In this document: piece by piece, positions 6,732 to 14,959 of the stretch | How positions within the stretch are numbered: position 1 is the first letter of the stretch | Layout: each line of letters starts with the position of its first letter | Virus record (IMG/VR): IMGVR_UViG_3300045136_000374 | Span: 1 to 31,500 of that record | Direction: 5' to 3' (one strand) | Origin: a virus | Length of the DNA stretch: 31,500 bases | Notes under the pieces: generated by a model | What the model was told of the DNA's origin: nothing | Database searches by the model: none | Seen by the model: the letters and a program-made list of their open reading frames with translations, nothing else | Made by a program: the position numbers and the translations under genes

Positions 6732-9031
6732 GGTTTTCCAGAGCACAGAAATCCTTTGCGGCGGGCGAGTTCTCGCCGCTTTTGTATGGTAGGACGGACC
6801 TCGAGTCCTATGCTTCCGGGCTTGCGCTCTGCCGAAATGGCGTCGCGTTGACTCAGGGCGCCTGGACGAGAAGGCCTGGGACGTTCTTTCTCACCCGCAC
6901 CAAATACTTCCACAGGACTGCTCGGCTCATCCCGTTCAACTTCTCCGCGATCCAGAACTACGTGATCGAGGCCGGGCACCTCTACTTTCGGTTCTTCTCC
7001 GAAGGCGGAATCCTCGCCTCGGACTCCAGAGCGATCACAGGCATCACGCGGGCGAACCCAGCGGTGCTCTCCTACTCCGGGGCGAGCCTCTTTGCGAATG
7101 GCGATCGTGTGCTGGTGACTGGCGTATCCGGCATGGGGCAGGTAAACGGGCGGGAGTTCGTGGTGGCGTCGGCAGGTGCGAATTCTTTTTCCCTGCAAGA
7201 GGACTTGACCGGCACGCCCGTCGGCGTCAACTCGACCGCCTACGATACCTATTCTGGCGGCGGCACCGTCTACAAAATCTTCGAGATCGCGAGCCCCTAC
7301 CAGGAATCCGACCTTCCGCTTCTTCGCTGGGTGCAGTCTGTGGACACGCTCTACCTGCTGCACCCGAACTACGAGCCGAGAAAGCTCGTGAGGAAGACGC
7401 CTCTGTCCTGGTTGCTTTCGACCGTTGATTTCGTGGACGGCCCCTACTTCGAGCTGAACACCACGGCGACCACTCTGACGCCGTCTGGGACGACAGGGTC
7501 CATCACCATCACCGCAAGCGCTACCGCCGGCATCAACAACGGGCAAGGCTTCCTCGCAACCGACGTTGGCCGCTCGGTGAGGCTGCTTCATGGTTCGACT
7601 TGGGGTTGGGCGAAAATCACTGCGGTTACCTCCGCAACGCAGGTAACCGCGACGGTGAGGCGCGATTTGGGCGGCACGACCGCAACCCAGAACTGGAGGC
7701 TTGGGCTCTGGAGCGGCACCACGGGCTACCCTTCCTTCGGGACCTTCTACGAGGCGAGGCTCTTCCTCGGAGGGGCCAGAGGCTCTCCGCAGAGGCTCGA
7801 CGGCTCGAAATCGTTTCTGCCCGAGGACTTCAGCCCATCGAATCCGTCAGGCACGGTCGCAAACGACAATGCCGTTGCGGTCGTGCTGAACTCGGAGGAC
7901 GCGAACGTCGTTCGCTGGGCAGCGGGCACGGAGAAGGGGCTGCTCGTCGGCACGACGGCCGCCGAGTGGGTCGTGAGACCTTCCAGCCTGAACGAGGCAC
8001 TCTCGCCTACCAACGTCTCGGCGAAGGTTGCCACACGGAACGGCTCCTATCCGGTCGCGCCGGTGGTAGCCGGAAGTGCCGTTCTCTACGTGCAGAGGAC
8101 GGGCACGCGCCTTCGCGAGATGGCCTACGTCTTCGAGGTGGACGGCTTCCGCTCGCCGGACATGACGGTGATCGCCGAGCACCTCGTCCATTCGCCGCTC
8201 ATTGAGCTCACCATGACCGCCCAGCCGCAGCCCATCGTATGGGCGCGCCGGGCGGACGGGGCGCTCCTCGGCTTCACCTACGAGCGCGACCGCGGGGCAA
8301 CGGCCTGGCATCAGCACGAGCTCGGTGGGGCCTCCGATCCCGAAGGCGCTCTCATCCCGGTGGTCGAGGCGATGGCCCCCACTACGGTCTCGACGGGGAC
8401 TGAGGATCAGCTCTACCTCATCGTGAGGCGGCACATAAACGGCGTCACCCGCCGCTATGTCGAGTTTCTGACGCGCTTCTGGCAGACTGACGATGATGCC
8501 GTAGGGGCGTTCTTCGTGGATTGTGGAGCGACGCGCATCTTCTCTCCGACGCCTCAAGCGACGCTCACCGGTCTTTGGCACCTCGAGGGGCAGCAGGTGG
8601 CAATCCTCGCCGACGGGGCGGTCGAGCCGCAGGCGACCGTCTCGAACGGGAAGGTCACGCTGGGAAGAGCGGTAAGTATCGCTCATGTAGGGCTCCCCTA
8701 CGTAAGCGAAGCGCGCACGCTCCCCCAGGTCGGGGCCGCTCCGGACGGGGATCCCATGACGAAAGTGAGAAGGGTGCACCGCGTCGGCTTCTTCCTGTTG
8801 GACACCGCTTCCTTCAACTACGGTGTGCCCGGTGGCAGCCGCACAGCCATCCTCACCCGCTTCTGGGGGGAAGAGTTCGGTGCGCCGCCTGCGCTCTTCA
8901 CTGGAGTTGTGCGCGTGCGGCTCGAGGACGACTACACGCGCATCGGACAGGTAGAATGGGAGGTGTCCGATCCGGTCCCGGCTACGGTCCTTGCGGTCGC
9001 GACCCAAGGGGACGTGCAGGATGATTCATGA
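6728..9031 (+). CDS. Tail tubular protein B (tail nozzle), with FCCH-like insert
   Basis: The 767-residue length and opening FAAGEFSPLLYGRTDLESYASGLALCRNGVALTQGAWTRRPGT are typical of T7 gp12-like nozzle proteins. Residues ~98-175 (ITRANPAVLSYSGASLFANGDRVLVTGVSGMGQVNGREFVVA ... SGGGTVYKIFEI) are the insert that databases often label ubiquitin-activating E1 FCCH domain; in phage this is a small beta domain, not an enzyme. Later blocks (STVDFVDGPY, LFLGGARGSPQRLDGS, TEWVV-like AAEWVVRPSS) also fit nozzle proteins. It would form the hexameric tail exit below protein A. Confidence 0.9.
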   Translation: MRFSRAQKSFAAGEFSPLLYGRTDLESYASGLALCRNGVALTQGAWTRRPGTFFLTRTKYFHRTARLIPFNFSAIQNYVIEAGHLYFRFFSEGGILASDSRAITGITRANPAVLSYSGASLFANGDRVLVTGVSGMGQVNGREFVVASAGANSFSLQEDLTGTPVGVNSTAYDTYSGGGTVYKIFEIASPYQESDLPLLRWVQSVDTLYLLHPNYEPRKLVRKTPLSWLLSTVDFVDGPYFELNTTATTLTPSGTTGSITITASATAGINNGQGFLATDVGRSVRLLHGSTWGWAKITAVTSATQVTATVRRDLGGTTATQNWRLGLWSGTTGYPSFGTFYEARLFLGGARGSPQRLDGSKSFLPEDFSPSNPSGTVANDNAVAVVLNSEDANVVRWAAGTEKGLLVGTTAAEWVVRPSSLNEALSPTNVSAKVATRNGSYPVAPVVAGSAVLYVQRTGTRLREMAYVFEVDGFRSPDMTVIAEHLVHSPLIELTMTAQPQPIVWARRADGALLGFTYERDRGATAWHQHELGGASDPEGALIPVVEAMAPTTVSTGTEDQLYLIVRRHINGVTRRYVEFLTRFWQTDDDAVGAFFVDCGATRIFSPTPQATLTGLWHLEGQQVAILADGAVEPQATVSNGKVTLGRAVSIAHVGLPYVSEARTLPQVGAAPDGDPMTKVRRVHRVGFFLLDTASFNYGVPGGSRTAILTRFWGEEFGAPPALFTGVVRVRLEDDYTRIGQVEWEVSDPVPATVLAVATQGDVQDDS

Positions 9032-9425
9032 GGTGCGGCCTGCGAGCGAAGAGGATGTGCGGGCGATCCTCGATGAGGGCGCGAAGGAGCGCGGGGTTGC
9101 GCCGTTTTTCGGGAGTGCAGCCGGGCTTCTCTGCCTCCTGGAAGAGGGCAAGCCCGTTGCCGTCGGGGGCACAATCCCGATCTGGGAGGGGCACTCGATT
9201 GCGCTCGGGCTTGTATCGAGAGCAGCGCGTAGCCCCCTCGCCCTCTACCGGTTTGCCCTTTCGATCGTGGAGAAGCCCAAGGGCAGAGTTTGGGCTTTCG
9301 TGAGAAGCGACTTCAAGGAAGGAGTAAGATTCATCGAGCGCCTCGGGTTCGTGCGCGAAGGGCTACTCGAGCGCTTCGGACCTGACGGCGCGGACTATTT
9401 CAGCTACGCGAGGTTCAACGACTGA
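9021..9425 (+). CDS. GNAT-like virion-region protein (134 aa)
   Basis: The protein starts MIHEVRPASEEDVRAILDEG and contains KGRVWAFVRSDFKEGVRFIERLGFVREGLLERFG, a GNAT acetyltransferase-like fold. Genes of this type regularly follow the nozzle gene in podoviruses, in the place of T7 gp13. Whether it acetylates anything is unknown; it may be a structural or assembly use of the fold. ATG 9021, preceded by CGTGCAGG, is chosen. An upstream in-frame start would lie deeper inside the nozzle gene. It overlaps the nozzle stop by 11 bases and the next start by TGATG. Confidence 0.75.
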   Translation: MIHEVRPASEEDVRAILDEGAKERGVAPFFGSAAGLLCLLEEGKPVAVGGTIPIWEGHSIALGLVSRAARSPLALYRFALSIVEKPKGRVWAFVRSDFKEGVRFIERLGFVREGLLERFGPDGADYFSYARFND

Positions 9426-9973
9426 TGGCATTCCTTGCAGAAGCTATTCCGGCGATCGCGAGCTTCTTCTCGAGCTACGGCCCGATCATCTCGACGGCCG
9501 CGAGCGTCCTCGGGACACTCTCGCGCGCTTCTGCCGAGCGGGAGGCGGCCCAGCGCAATGCCATGATCGCGGCGCAGCGGGCGGAGGCCGAGCGGCGCTT
9601 GGCGAAGCTTTCCGCAGAGCGCGCGAAGATGGATCAGGAGAGAAAGCTCGGCGCGATCCGTGCGGCGGCTGGTGCGTCCGGGGTTGGGCTTGCCGGAAGC
9701 CCGATCGATGTGCTCTCTGACGTTGCGGCGGAGTCTGTGTTCGATGAATTGACTCGCCAGTTCGAATTCGAGTCCCGGGCAAGGGCCGCTGAGGCCGAGG
9801 CCGAGGTGCAGAGGTCGAGGGCATCCAGCGCGTTGACCGGCGGCATCCTCTCGGCTTCCGCGAAGCTGCTTGCCGAGCCCTCCGTCTTCGGCGGCAGCCC
9901 AACAGGCGCCGGGAAGAAGCCGAAGCCTGCGAGACCGAAGCTTCCCGGCACCGAGCTAGAAGCCGGTCTCTGA
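9425..9973 (+). CDS. Internal virion/ejection protein, gp14-like
   Basis: This 182-residue protein has a hydrophobic N-terminal segment (FLAEAIPAIASFFSSYGPIISTAASVLG), then a long Ala/Glu/Arg coiled coil (EREAAQRNAMIAAQRAEAERRLAKLSAERAKMDQERK). A Gly-rich patch (AAAGASGVGLAGSPIDVLSDVAAES) follows, as in the T7 gp14 and P22-type ejection proteins. The tail is Lys/Pro-rich. Ejection proteins of this class leave the head and build a channel through the envelope during infection. It is the first of three such genes in a row. Confidence 0.75.
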   Translation: MAFLAEAIPAIASFFSSYGPIISTAASVLGTLSRASAEREAAQRNAMIAAQRAEAERRLAKLSAERAKMDQERKLGAIRAAAGASGVGLAGSPIDVLSDVAAESVFDELTRQFEFESRARAAEAEAEVQRSRASSALTGGILSASAKLLAEPSVFGGSPTGAGKKPKPARPKLPGTELEAGL

Positions 9974-9985
9974 TGGGAGATCGCG

Positions 9986-11710
9986 GTGCCTAGGCTCCCC
10001 ACCTTCCAGTCCACGTCGCTCCCGCAGCCGGTGAGCCCGCGGTTTGCGGAGCCCGAGGCTTTCGGGGCAGCCTCAGGGAAAGCGCTCGAGGAGTTCGGCA
10101 GAGAACTCAAGACCAACATCGAGTCCTCGGAGGTGAGGCGAGCGCTCACCGAGCAAACGAGGCTTCGGACCCGCATCATGGACGCTCTCGACGAAGCGGC
10201 CAAGACCGGGACGCCCTTTCCGGAGGCGATCCGTCCGATCCTCGATGAAGCCGACCAGCTTCAGTTCCAGACGCGCGTCGCGCAAGAGGCCTGGCAGCTC
10301 TACCGGGCGCAGCTCGATGAGTCCACGGCGCACGCGCTTCGCTCCGCTGAGGCCGCCCGCGCGAAGATCGAGGTGAAGAACCAGGGCGAGGAGTTGCTCG
10401 TCAACCTGGGACGTCAGATCACCAGGGATCCGAGCTCGCTTGCGGAGGCCGAGCAGGTCGTCCGGGACTTCGTTCAGACCTTCGCCGGGCGCATGGACGC
10501 CGCAGCGCTCAAGGAGCAGGAACGGCGTCTGAGGAACGAGCTTCATCTGACCGCAGTGCTTGCTGCGATGCGGATCGATCCGAAGGGGATCGAAGAGAGG
10601 CTGCAGCGCGGGGAGTTCGAACTCGATCCGCAACAGCGCATGCAGGAAATCCAGAGGGCTCAGCAGCTCGCGAAGGCGCAAGAGCGGGATCGCATTCAGG
10701 AGATCAGGGACCAAGAGTTCCTGAGAAGGCTCAAGTCAGAAGAAGCGCGAGATGAGTGGTTCAAGGCGATCCGGACAGGCCAAGCCAAGGAGGCCGCCAT
10801 CATCGCGGACCCTCGGCTCACCGCTGCGGACCGCGAGCATCTCGTTTCCGTGCTGGATGCGTTCAGGAGAGCGCAGGAGGCCCCTTGGAAGGACGATCCT
10901 GTGACGGTCGCGCGGCTCGTCCAAGGTATTCTCGCGCCGCTCGGTTCACCGGAGCGGCTGAGTTCTCCTCAGCCCATCCTCGATGCGCTCGCTTCCCGCA
11001 AAATTACCCCGCATGAGGCGGTGAGGCTCCATGCGCTCTTCACACAGGCCCGCAACGAGCTCGGTGAAACTTTCGCATCCAAGGTTCGCCGATGGCACTC
11101 CGACATCCAGGCCTCGATTTCTCGCAACCCGATCTTCATGATGCAGCCCATGTTGGGCGCTCAGGTCGCGAACGAGTGGGAGCGCGAGCTTACGGAGCGG
11201 GTGAGAGCCTTCAGGGAGGGGCGAAGCAAGGTCTCCGAGGATGAGCTTCTCGATCCGAGATCGCCGCATTCGATGGTCTCCCCCGATGTAATCAACGACA
11301 TCATCAGAAGGGTCAGCGCCCAGACGAGCGGAGGGCCGTTCCCGACCATACGAAGCGAATCTGGCGAGGTCCAGATCTTCTACCCGTTCGGAGGTGCCGA
11401 TCGGCGCATCTCTCCCAAGGCTGGGGACATCTTCAACCATCCGCTCGACAGAACGAAGGCGCTCGTCTTCAACGGGGGCGATCCGGGATCCTGGCAGAGC
11501 TATTCGGTGATCAGCGCGGATGAGGCACAACGACGGAAGGGCTCGAGCACAGAAGGAGAGAGCGTGTTCGGGGCAGAGGAGAGGTTGCCGATAGGTGAGC
11601 GGGCAAAGATCGGGCGGCGGCTCGCGATAGAGGGTATGCGACAGCAAATGATGCGAGCGGAGGAGGAGCGGAAGAAGAGAGAAGAAGAGGCCGTGAAGCG
11701 CGAGAAGTAG
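9986..11710 (+). CDS. Internal virion/ejection protein, gp15-like (574 aa)
   Basis: The gene starts at GTG 9986 with GGGAGA five bases upstream. The protein is almost entirely helical and highly charged, with coiled-coil stretches at about residues 110-165, 205-260 and 545-574. The opening is Pro-rich (PRLPTFQSTSLPQPVSPRFAEPEAFG). This matches the middle-sized ejection protein of T7-like virions in order and character. No enzymatic motif is seen. The assignment rests on order, length and helicity rather than on clear residue identity. Confidence 0.7.
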   Translation: MPRLPTFQSTSLPQPVSPRFAEPEAFGAASGKALEEFGRELKTNIESSEVRRALTEQTRLRTRIMDALDEAAKTGTPFPEAIRPILDEADQLQFQTRVAQEAWQLYRAQLDESTAHALRSAEAARAKIEVKNQGEELLVNLGRQITRDPSSLAEAEQVVRDFVQTFAGRMDAAALKEQERRLRNELHLTAVLAAMRIDPKGIEERLQRGEFELDPQQRMQEIQRAQQLAKAQERDRIQEIRDQEFLRRLKSEEARDEWFKAIRTGQAKEAAIIADPRLTAADREHLVSVLDAFRRAQEAPWKDDPVTVARLVQGILAPLGSPERLSSPQPILDALASRKITPHEAVRLHALFTQARNELGETFASKVRRWHSDIQASISRNPIFMMQPMLGAQVANEWERELTERVRAFREGRSKVSEDELLDPRSPHSMVSPDVINDIIRRVSAQTSGGPFPTIRSESGEVQIFYPFGGADRRISPKAGDIFNHPLDRTKALVFNGGDPGSWQSYSVISADEAQRRKGSSTEGESVFGAEERLPIGERAKIGRRLAIEGMRQQMMRAEEERKKREEEAVKREK

Positions 11711-11716
11711 ACGGCT

Positions 11717-14700
11717 ATGCCGACCAACTATTTCACGCCAATCCCGGAGGGGCAGCCCACCCTCGGCGTGGGATCTGTGCTCCCCTTGTCTGGCGCCTTC
11801 GGTGGCGTGCAGCCTCCGCAGGCTCCTCGCGCGATCGCAGCGGACGTTCTGGAGGCGTTCTTTGCCGGAGCGCAGGAGACCGGCACCGTTCTTGCGCTCA
11901 GGAGAAAGCTTCCCTCGATCGAGCTTCCGCCGAACGCGCCTGCCGAGATGCGGATCGCTCGCGCCCTGGGAGCCCTCGTCGCCGATCTACCGCTGTCGCT
12001 CGTGTCGGGAGCAGCAGGGGCTTTTGCGGGGGGGCTTCCTGGAGCAGGGGCGGCCGCGGTCGGTGTGCCGATGGCGTTGAGAGAGGCTCTCATGGAGGCC
12101 TACAGGCGAGGTGGGGTGAACTCGGCTGAGGACCTCGAGAACGTCCTTGCGAAGGGCGGCGGTGGACTCGCGGCTGGCGCCTTCCTGGGCGCCTTGACCG
12201 CTGGGGCGGGGCAGTTCGCGCGCCGCATGCTCCCGGCGTTTTCTCCGGCCGCGCGCGAAACCGCGGCCACCACGTTGGAGATCGGCACCGCGGTAGCCGG
12301 GGCTTCCATCTTCTCTCAGCAGGCGCCAAGGCTCCAGGACTTCTTCGACGCAGGGGTTATCACCGCGCTCGTGCTCGGTGGGGTGAAAGGGGCGAGCCTC
12401 GTTCCGAGAACGGTCTCGAGGCTTCGGGCGATCTACGCCGAGACGGGTGTGCCGCCCGGGCAGGTTGCGAAAGAGGTCCTCGAGAAAAAGTCCGCCGAGT
12501 GGAAGCAGACGCTCATCGAGGACCTTCCAGACGATCTCGTGCCGGCCTCGCTCGGCAAGCTCGCGGAAGCCTCGAGGGCCGAGGCGGCGCTCAACCTCAC
12601 TAAACTCGACGAGCTAAGGGCCTCCATGATGAAGGCTCTCGCCGGAGAGGAGATTGAAGCGCCGCCCATCCGGTATGAATACATCACCGATCCAGGTGTC
12701 GCCACTACCGTGGCAAGGCTCATCGGGGAGGCGTTCAAGCCGGAGATCGAGTCCGTGCGCCGAGGAGTCCTGCACGATGCTGATGCTCTCAGAACGGCAG
12801 CCGAGATCATCGCGGGAAAGGGCATCCCGGTAACGGTCGTTGCTTCTCCAGAGGAGACGCTCGCCAGAGCGTTCCTCTTCAGGGGCGCGCTCGGGAAGGC
12901 CCTCGAGCTCGCGCGATCCCAGGTCGGGAGGGCGGACGACGAGATTTCGACGGCAGAGAAGCTCAGGCTTCTCGGGGCCCTCGAACAGGTGAAGATGTTC
13001 TACGAGCTCGTCTCTGGGGGCGGCGCAGAAGCCGCGAGGGCACTCAGACTACACAGGCAGCTCAAGCACGACCCGGCGTTCAGGGCCGTAGCCGACAAGT
13101 TGATAGACAGGATCAACTTGGCCCTCAAGGCTCCCAACGCGGAGGGGCCTGGCTTTGCTGCGCTCGTCGAAGCAGTGGCGCAGCTCGATGAGCCCGCAAG
13201 GCTTGCGGAGTTTGCAAGGAAGGTAGACACCGCAACGACTTGGGAGAAGTTCATCTACCTCTTCCGCGCCTCCGCAATCTCAGGCATTTTGACCTTCGGC
13301 GCGAACCTCTTCGGAAACCAGGCGCGTCAGATCATCGAGGCGTTTCTCGTGCGGCCGATCGAAGCGGGCCTCGAAGCGCTGAGGATGGCAGGGCAAGGGC
13401 AGCAGGTTAGGGCTGCCGAGATCAGAGCGATCATGGTGCAGGACATCATGGGCCTTCGCTTCGGGCTCATGGAAGGCCTGAAGGGCGCCGCCGAGAGGAT
13501 GCTCAAGTTCGGCGACATTGAGGGGAAACCCCTCTCGGAGGTGCCGGTCAAGGGGCCGATCGGGCGCGCCGCCAAGTTCTTCTACGATGCGCTCTACCTC
13601 CTGGACGTTCCTTACCGGATACCGGCCGAGCGCTCCGCCCTCTACCGGGCCGCCGTGAGGGAAGCCCTCGACCGCGGCTTGGAGCCTGGTGGCGAAGCCT
13701 TCGGGAAGTTCGTAAGAGAGGCGGTGCTCGACCCGAAAGGAAAGCTCGCCAAAGCCGACATCGAGGCCGCTGCGCAGGAAGGATTGCAGGCCGTCTATCA
13801 GGAAAAACTCAAGGCGATGGCGCCCTTCCAGCATGCGATTGCTGGGACCCCCGCCGAGTTCGTGTTCCTGTTCGTGAGGACGCCGGTCAACCTCCTCGAC
13901 TACGCCGTCTCCTTGAGCGGCCCATTTGCTCTGGTCTCCCCGACGGTCCGAGCCGAGCTTGCATCCGGCGGCCCTGCTGCGAGCCGCGCGCTCGCTCGAA
14001 TGATCGTGGGGACGGGCCTTATGTGGCTCGCCTTCGAGCTTCATAAGGCTGGCATCCTCTTCGGGCCCGGCGCGACTCTCTTCGACGAGCGGCGCGCAGC
14101 CGCCCGCGCCGCAACGGGCGCGATCCCGAACAGCATCAAGATCGGGGAGCGCTACTACGACATCTCCCGCTTCGAGCCCATCTCGCGTGTGCTCACTACC
14201 GCAGCCGGGCTGGCCGAGCTCGTCGAGGGCCTGGGCAAGAACCCGCGCGCGAGCGCGCTCGCCTACGGGACTCTGCTCTTCGCCAACGCGACCATCAGCA
14301 CGACCTACATGTCCGGTCTTGCGAACGCGATGATGGCAGCACTGGAGCCGCAGCGGTATGGTGAAGCTTATCTCAGGCTGATCGCCTCGGGCTTTGTCCC
14401 GAGGGTAGCGGGGCACGCTGCGCGCCTGCTCGATCCGATGGAGCGGGAGACCGAGACCGTTGCCGAGGCCGTCGCTTCACAGATTCCGTTCCTTCGGCAG
14501 ATGCTTCGGCCCAAGCTCGACGTGTGGGGCGAGCCCCGGCGCGCGGAATACCTCGCTGGGTTCCTTCCGGTCAAGGTCTCGGAGGAAACCAAGAACGAGA
14601 TCAAGAAGGAAGCCGACCGTCTCATGATCGTGCTCTCGTTCCCGGACCGCTACACCTTCGTTGCGGGGCCACTTCAGCCCGAGCAAAGGAGGATAGACCT

Positions 14701-14959
14701 CACCCCGGAGCAGGTGCACCGCATCACCGAACGCCGGGGCTCTGTTGCGATGCAAATCATGGCGGGAATGATGGCCACCCCCGAGTGGCAGACCGCCCCG
14801 GACTATCTCAGGGCCTACGTCATGAAGGAGGTCTTCGCTCGGGCCGGGCGCCTTGCGAGGCTGGAGGTGCTGCCTCCGGACTCGGTCGAGCGTAGAATGA
14901 AGATCATGGAGAACCTGGAGGAGATGCTGAGGCAGAACAGAGAGGCACTCGGGCGATGA
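11717..14959 (+). CDS. Large internal virion/ejection protein, gp16-like (1080 aa)
   Basis: This is the longest gene of the window. It has a Gly/Ala-rich hydrophobic region at about residues 87-230 (LVSGAAGAFAGGLPGAGAAA, GGGLAAGAFLGALTAGAGQF, ITALVLGGVKGAS) and a further hydrophobic stretch near 510-535. Another lies near 710-740 (FVFLFVRTPVNLLDYAVSLSG). The rest is helical and charged. Length and place match the large ejection protein that spans the envelope in T7-like phages. I see no lytic transglycosylase motif at its N-terminus, unlike T7 gp16. It overlaps the tailspike start by ATGA. Confidence 0.75.
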   Translation: MPTNYFTPIPEGQPTLGVGSVLPLSGAFGGVQPPQAPRAIAADVLEAFFAGAQETGTVLALRRKLPSIELPPNAPAEMRIARALGALVADLPLSLVSGAAGAFAGGLPGAGAAAVGVPMALREALMEAYRRGGVNSAEDLENVLAKGGGGLAAGAFLGALTAGAGQFARRMLPAFSPAARETAATTLEIGTAVAGASIFSQQAPRLQDFFDAGVITALVLGGVKGASLVPRTVSRLRAIYAETGVPPGQVAKEVLEKKSAEWKQTLIEDLPDDLVPASLGKLAEASRAEAALNLTKLDELRASMMKALAGEEIEAPPIRYEYITDPGVATTVARLIGEAFKPEIESVRRGVLHDADALRTAAEIIAGKGIPVTVVASPEETLARAFLFRGALGKALELARSQVGRADDEISTAEKLRLLGALEQVKMFYELVSGGGAEAARALRLHRQLKHDPAFRAVADKLIDRINLALKAPNAEGPGFAALVEAVAQLDEPARLAEFARKVDTATTWEKFIYLFRASAISGILTFGANLFGNQARQIIEAFLVRPIEAGLEALRMAGQGQQVRAAEIRAIMVQDIMGLRFGLMEGLKGAAERMLKFGDIEGKPLSEVPVKGPIGRAAKFFYDALYLLDVPYRIPAERSALYRAAVREALDRGLEPGGEAFGKFVREAVLDPKGKLAKADIEAAAQEGLQAVYQEKLKAMAPFQHAIAGTPAEFVFLFVRTPVNLLDYAVSLSGPFALVSPTVRAELASGGPAASRALARMIVGTGLMWLAFELHKAGILFGPGATLFDERRAAARAATGAIPNSIKIGERYYDISRFEPISRVLTTAAGLAELVEGLGKNPRASALAYGTLLFANATISTTYMSGLANAMMAALEPQRYGEAYLRLIASGFVPRVAGHAARLLDPMERETETVAEAVASQIPFLRQMLRPKLDVWGEPRRAEYLAGFLPVKVSEETKNEIKKEADRLMIVLSFPDRYTFVAGPLQPEQRRIDLTPEQVHRITERRGSVAMQIMAGMMATPEWQTAPDYLRAYVMKEVFARAGRLARLEVLPPDSVERRMKIMENLEEMLRQNREALGR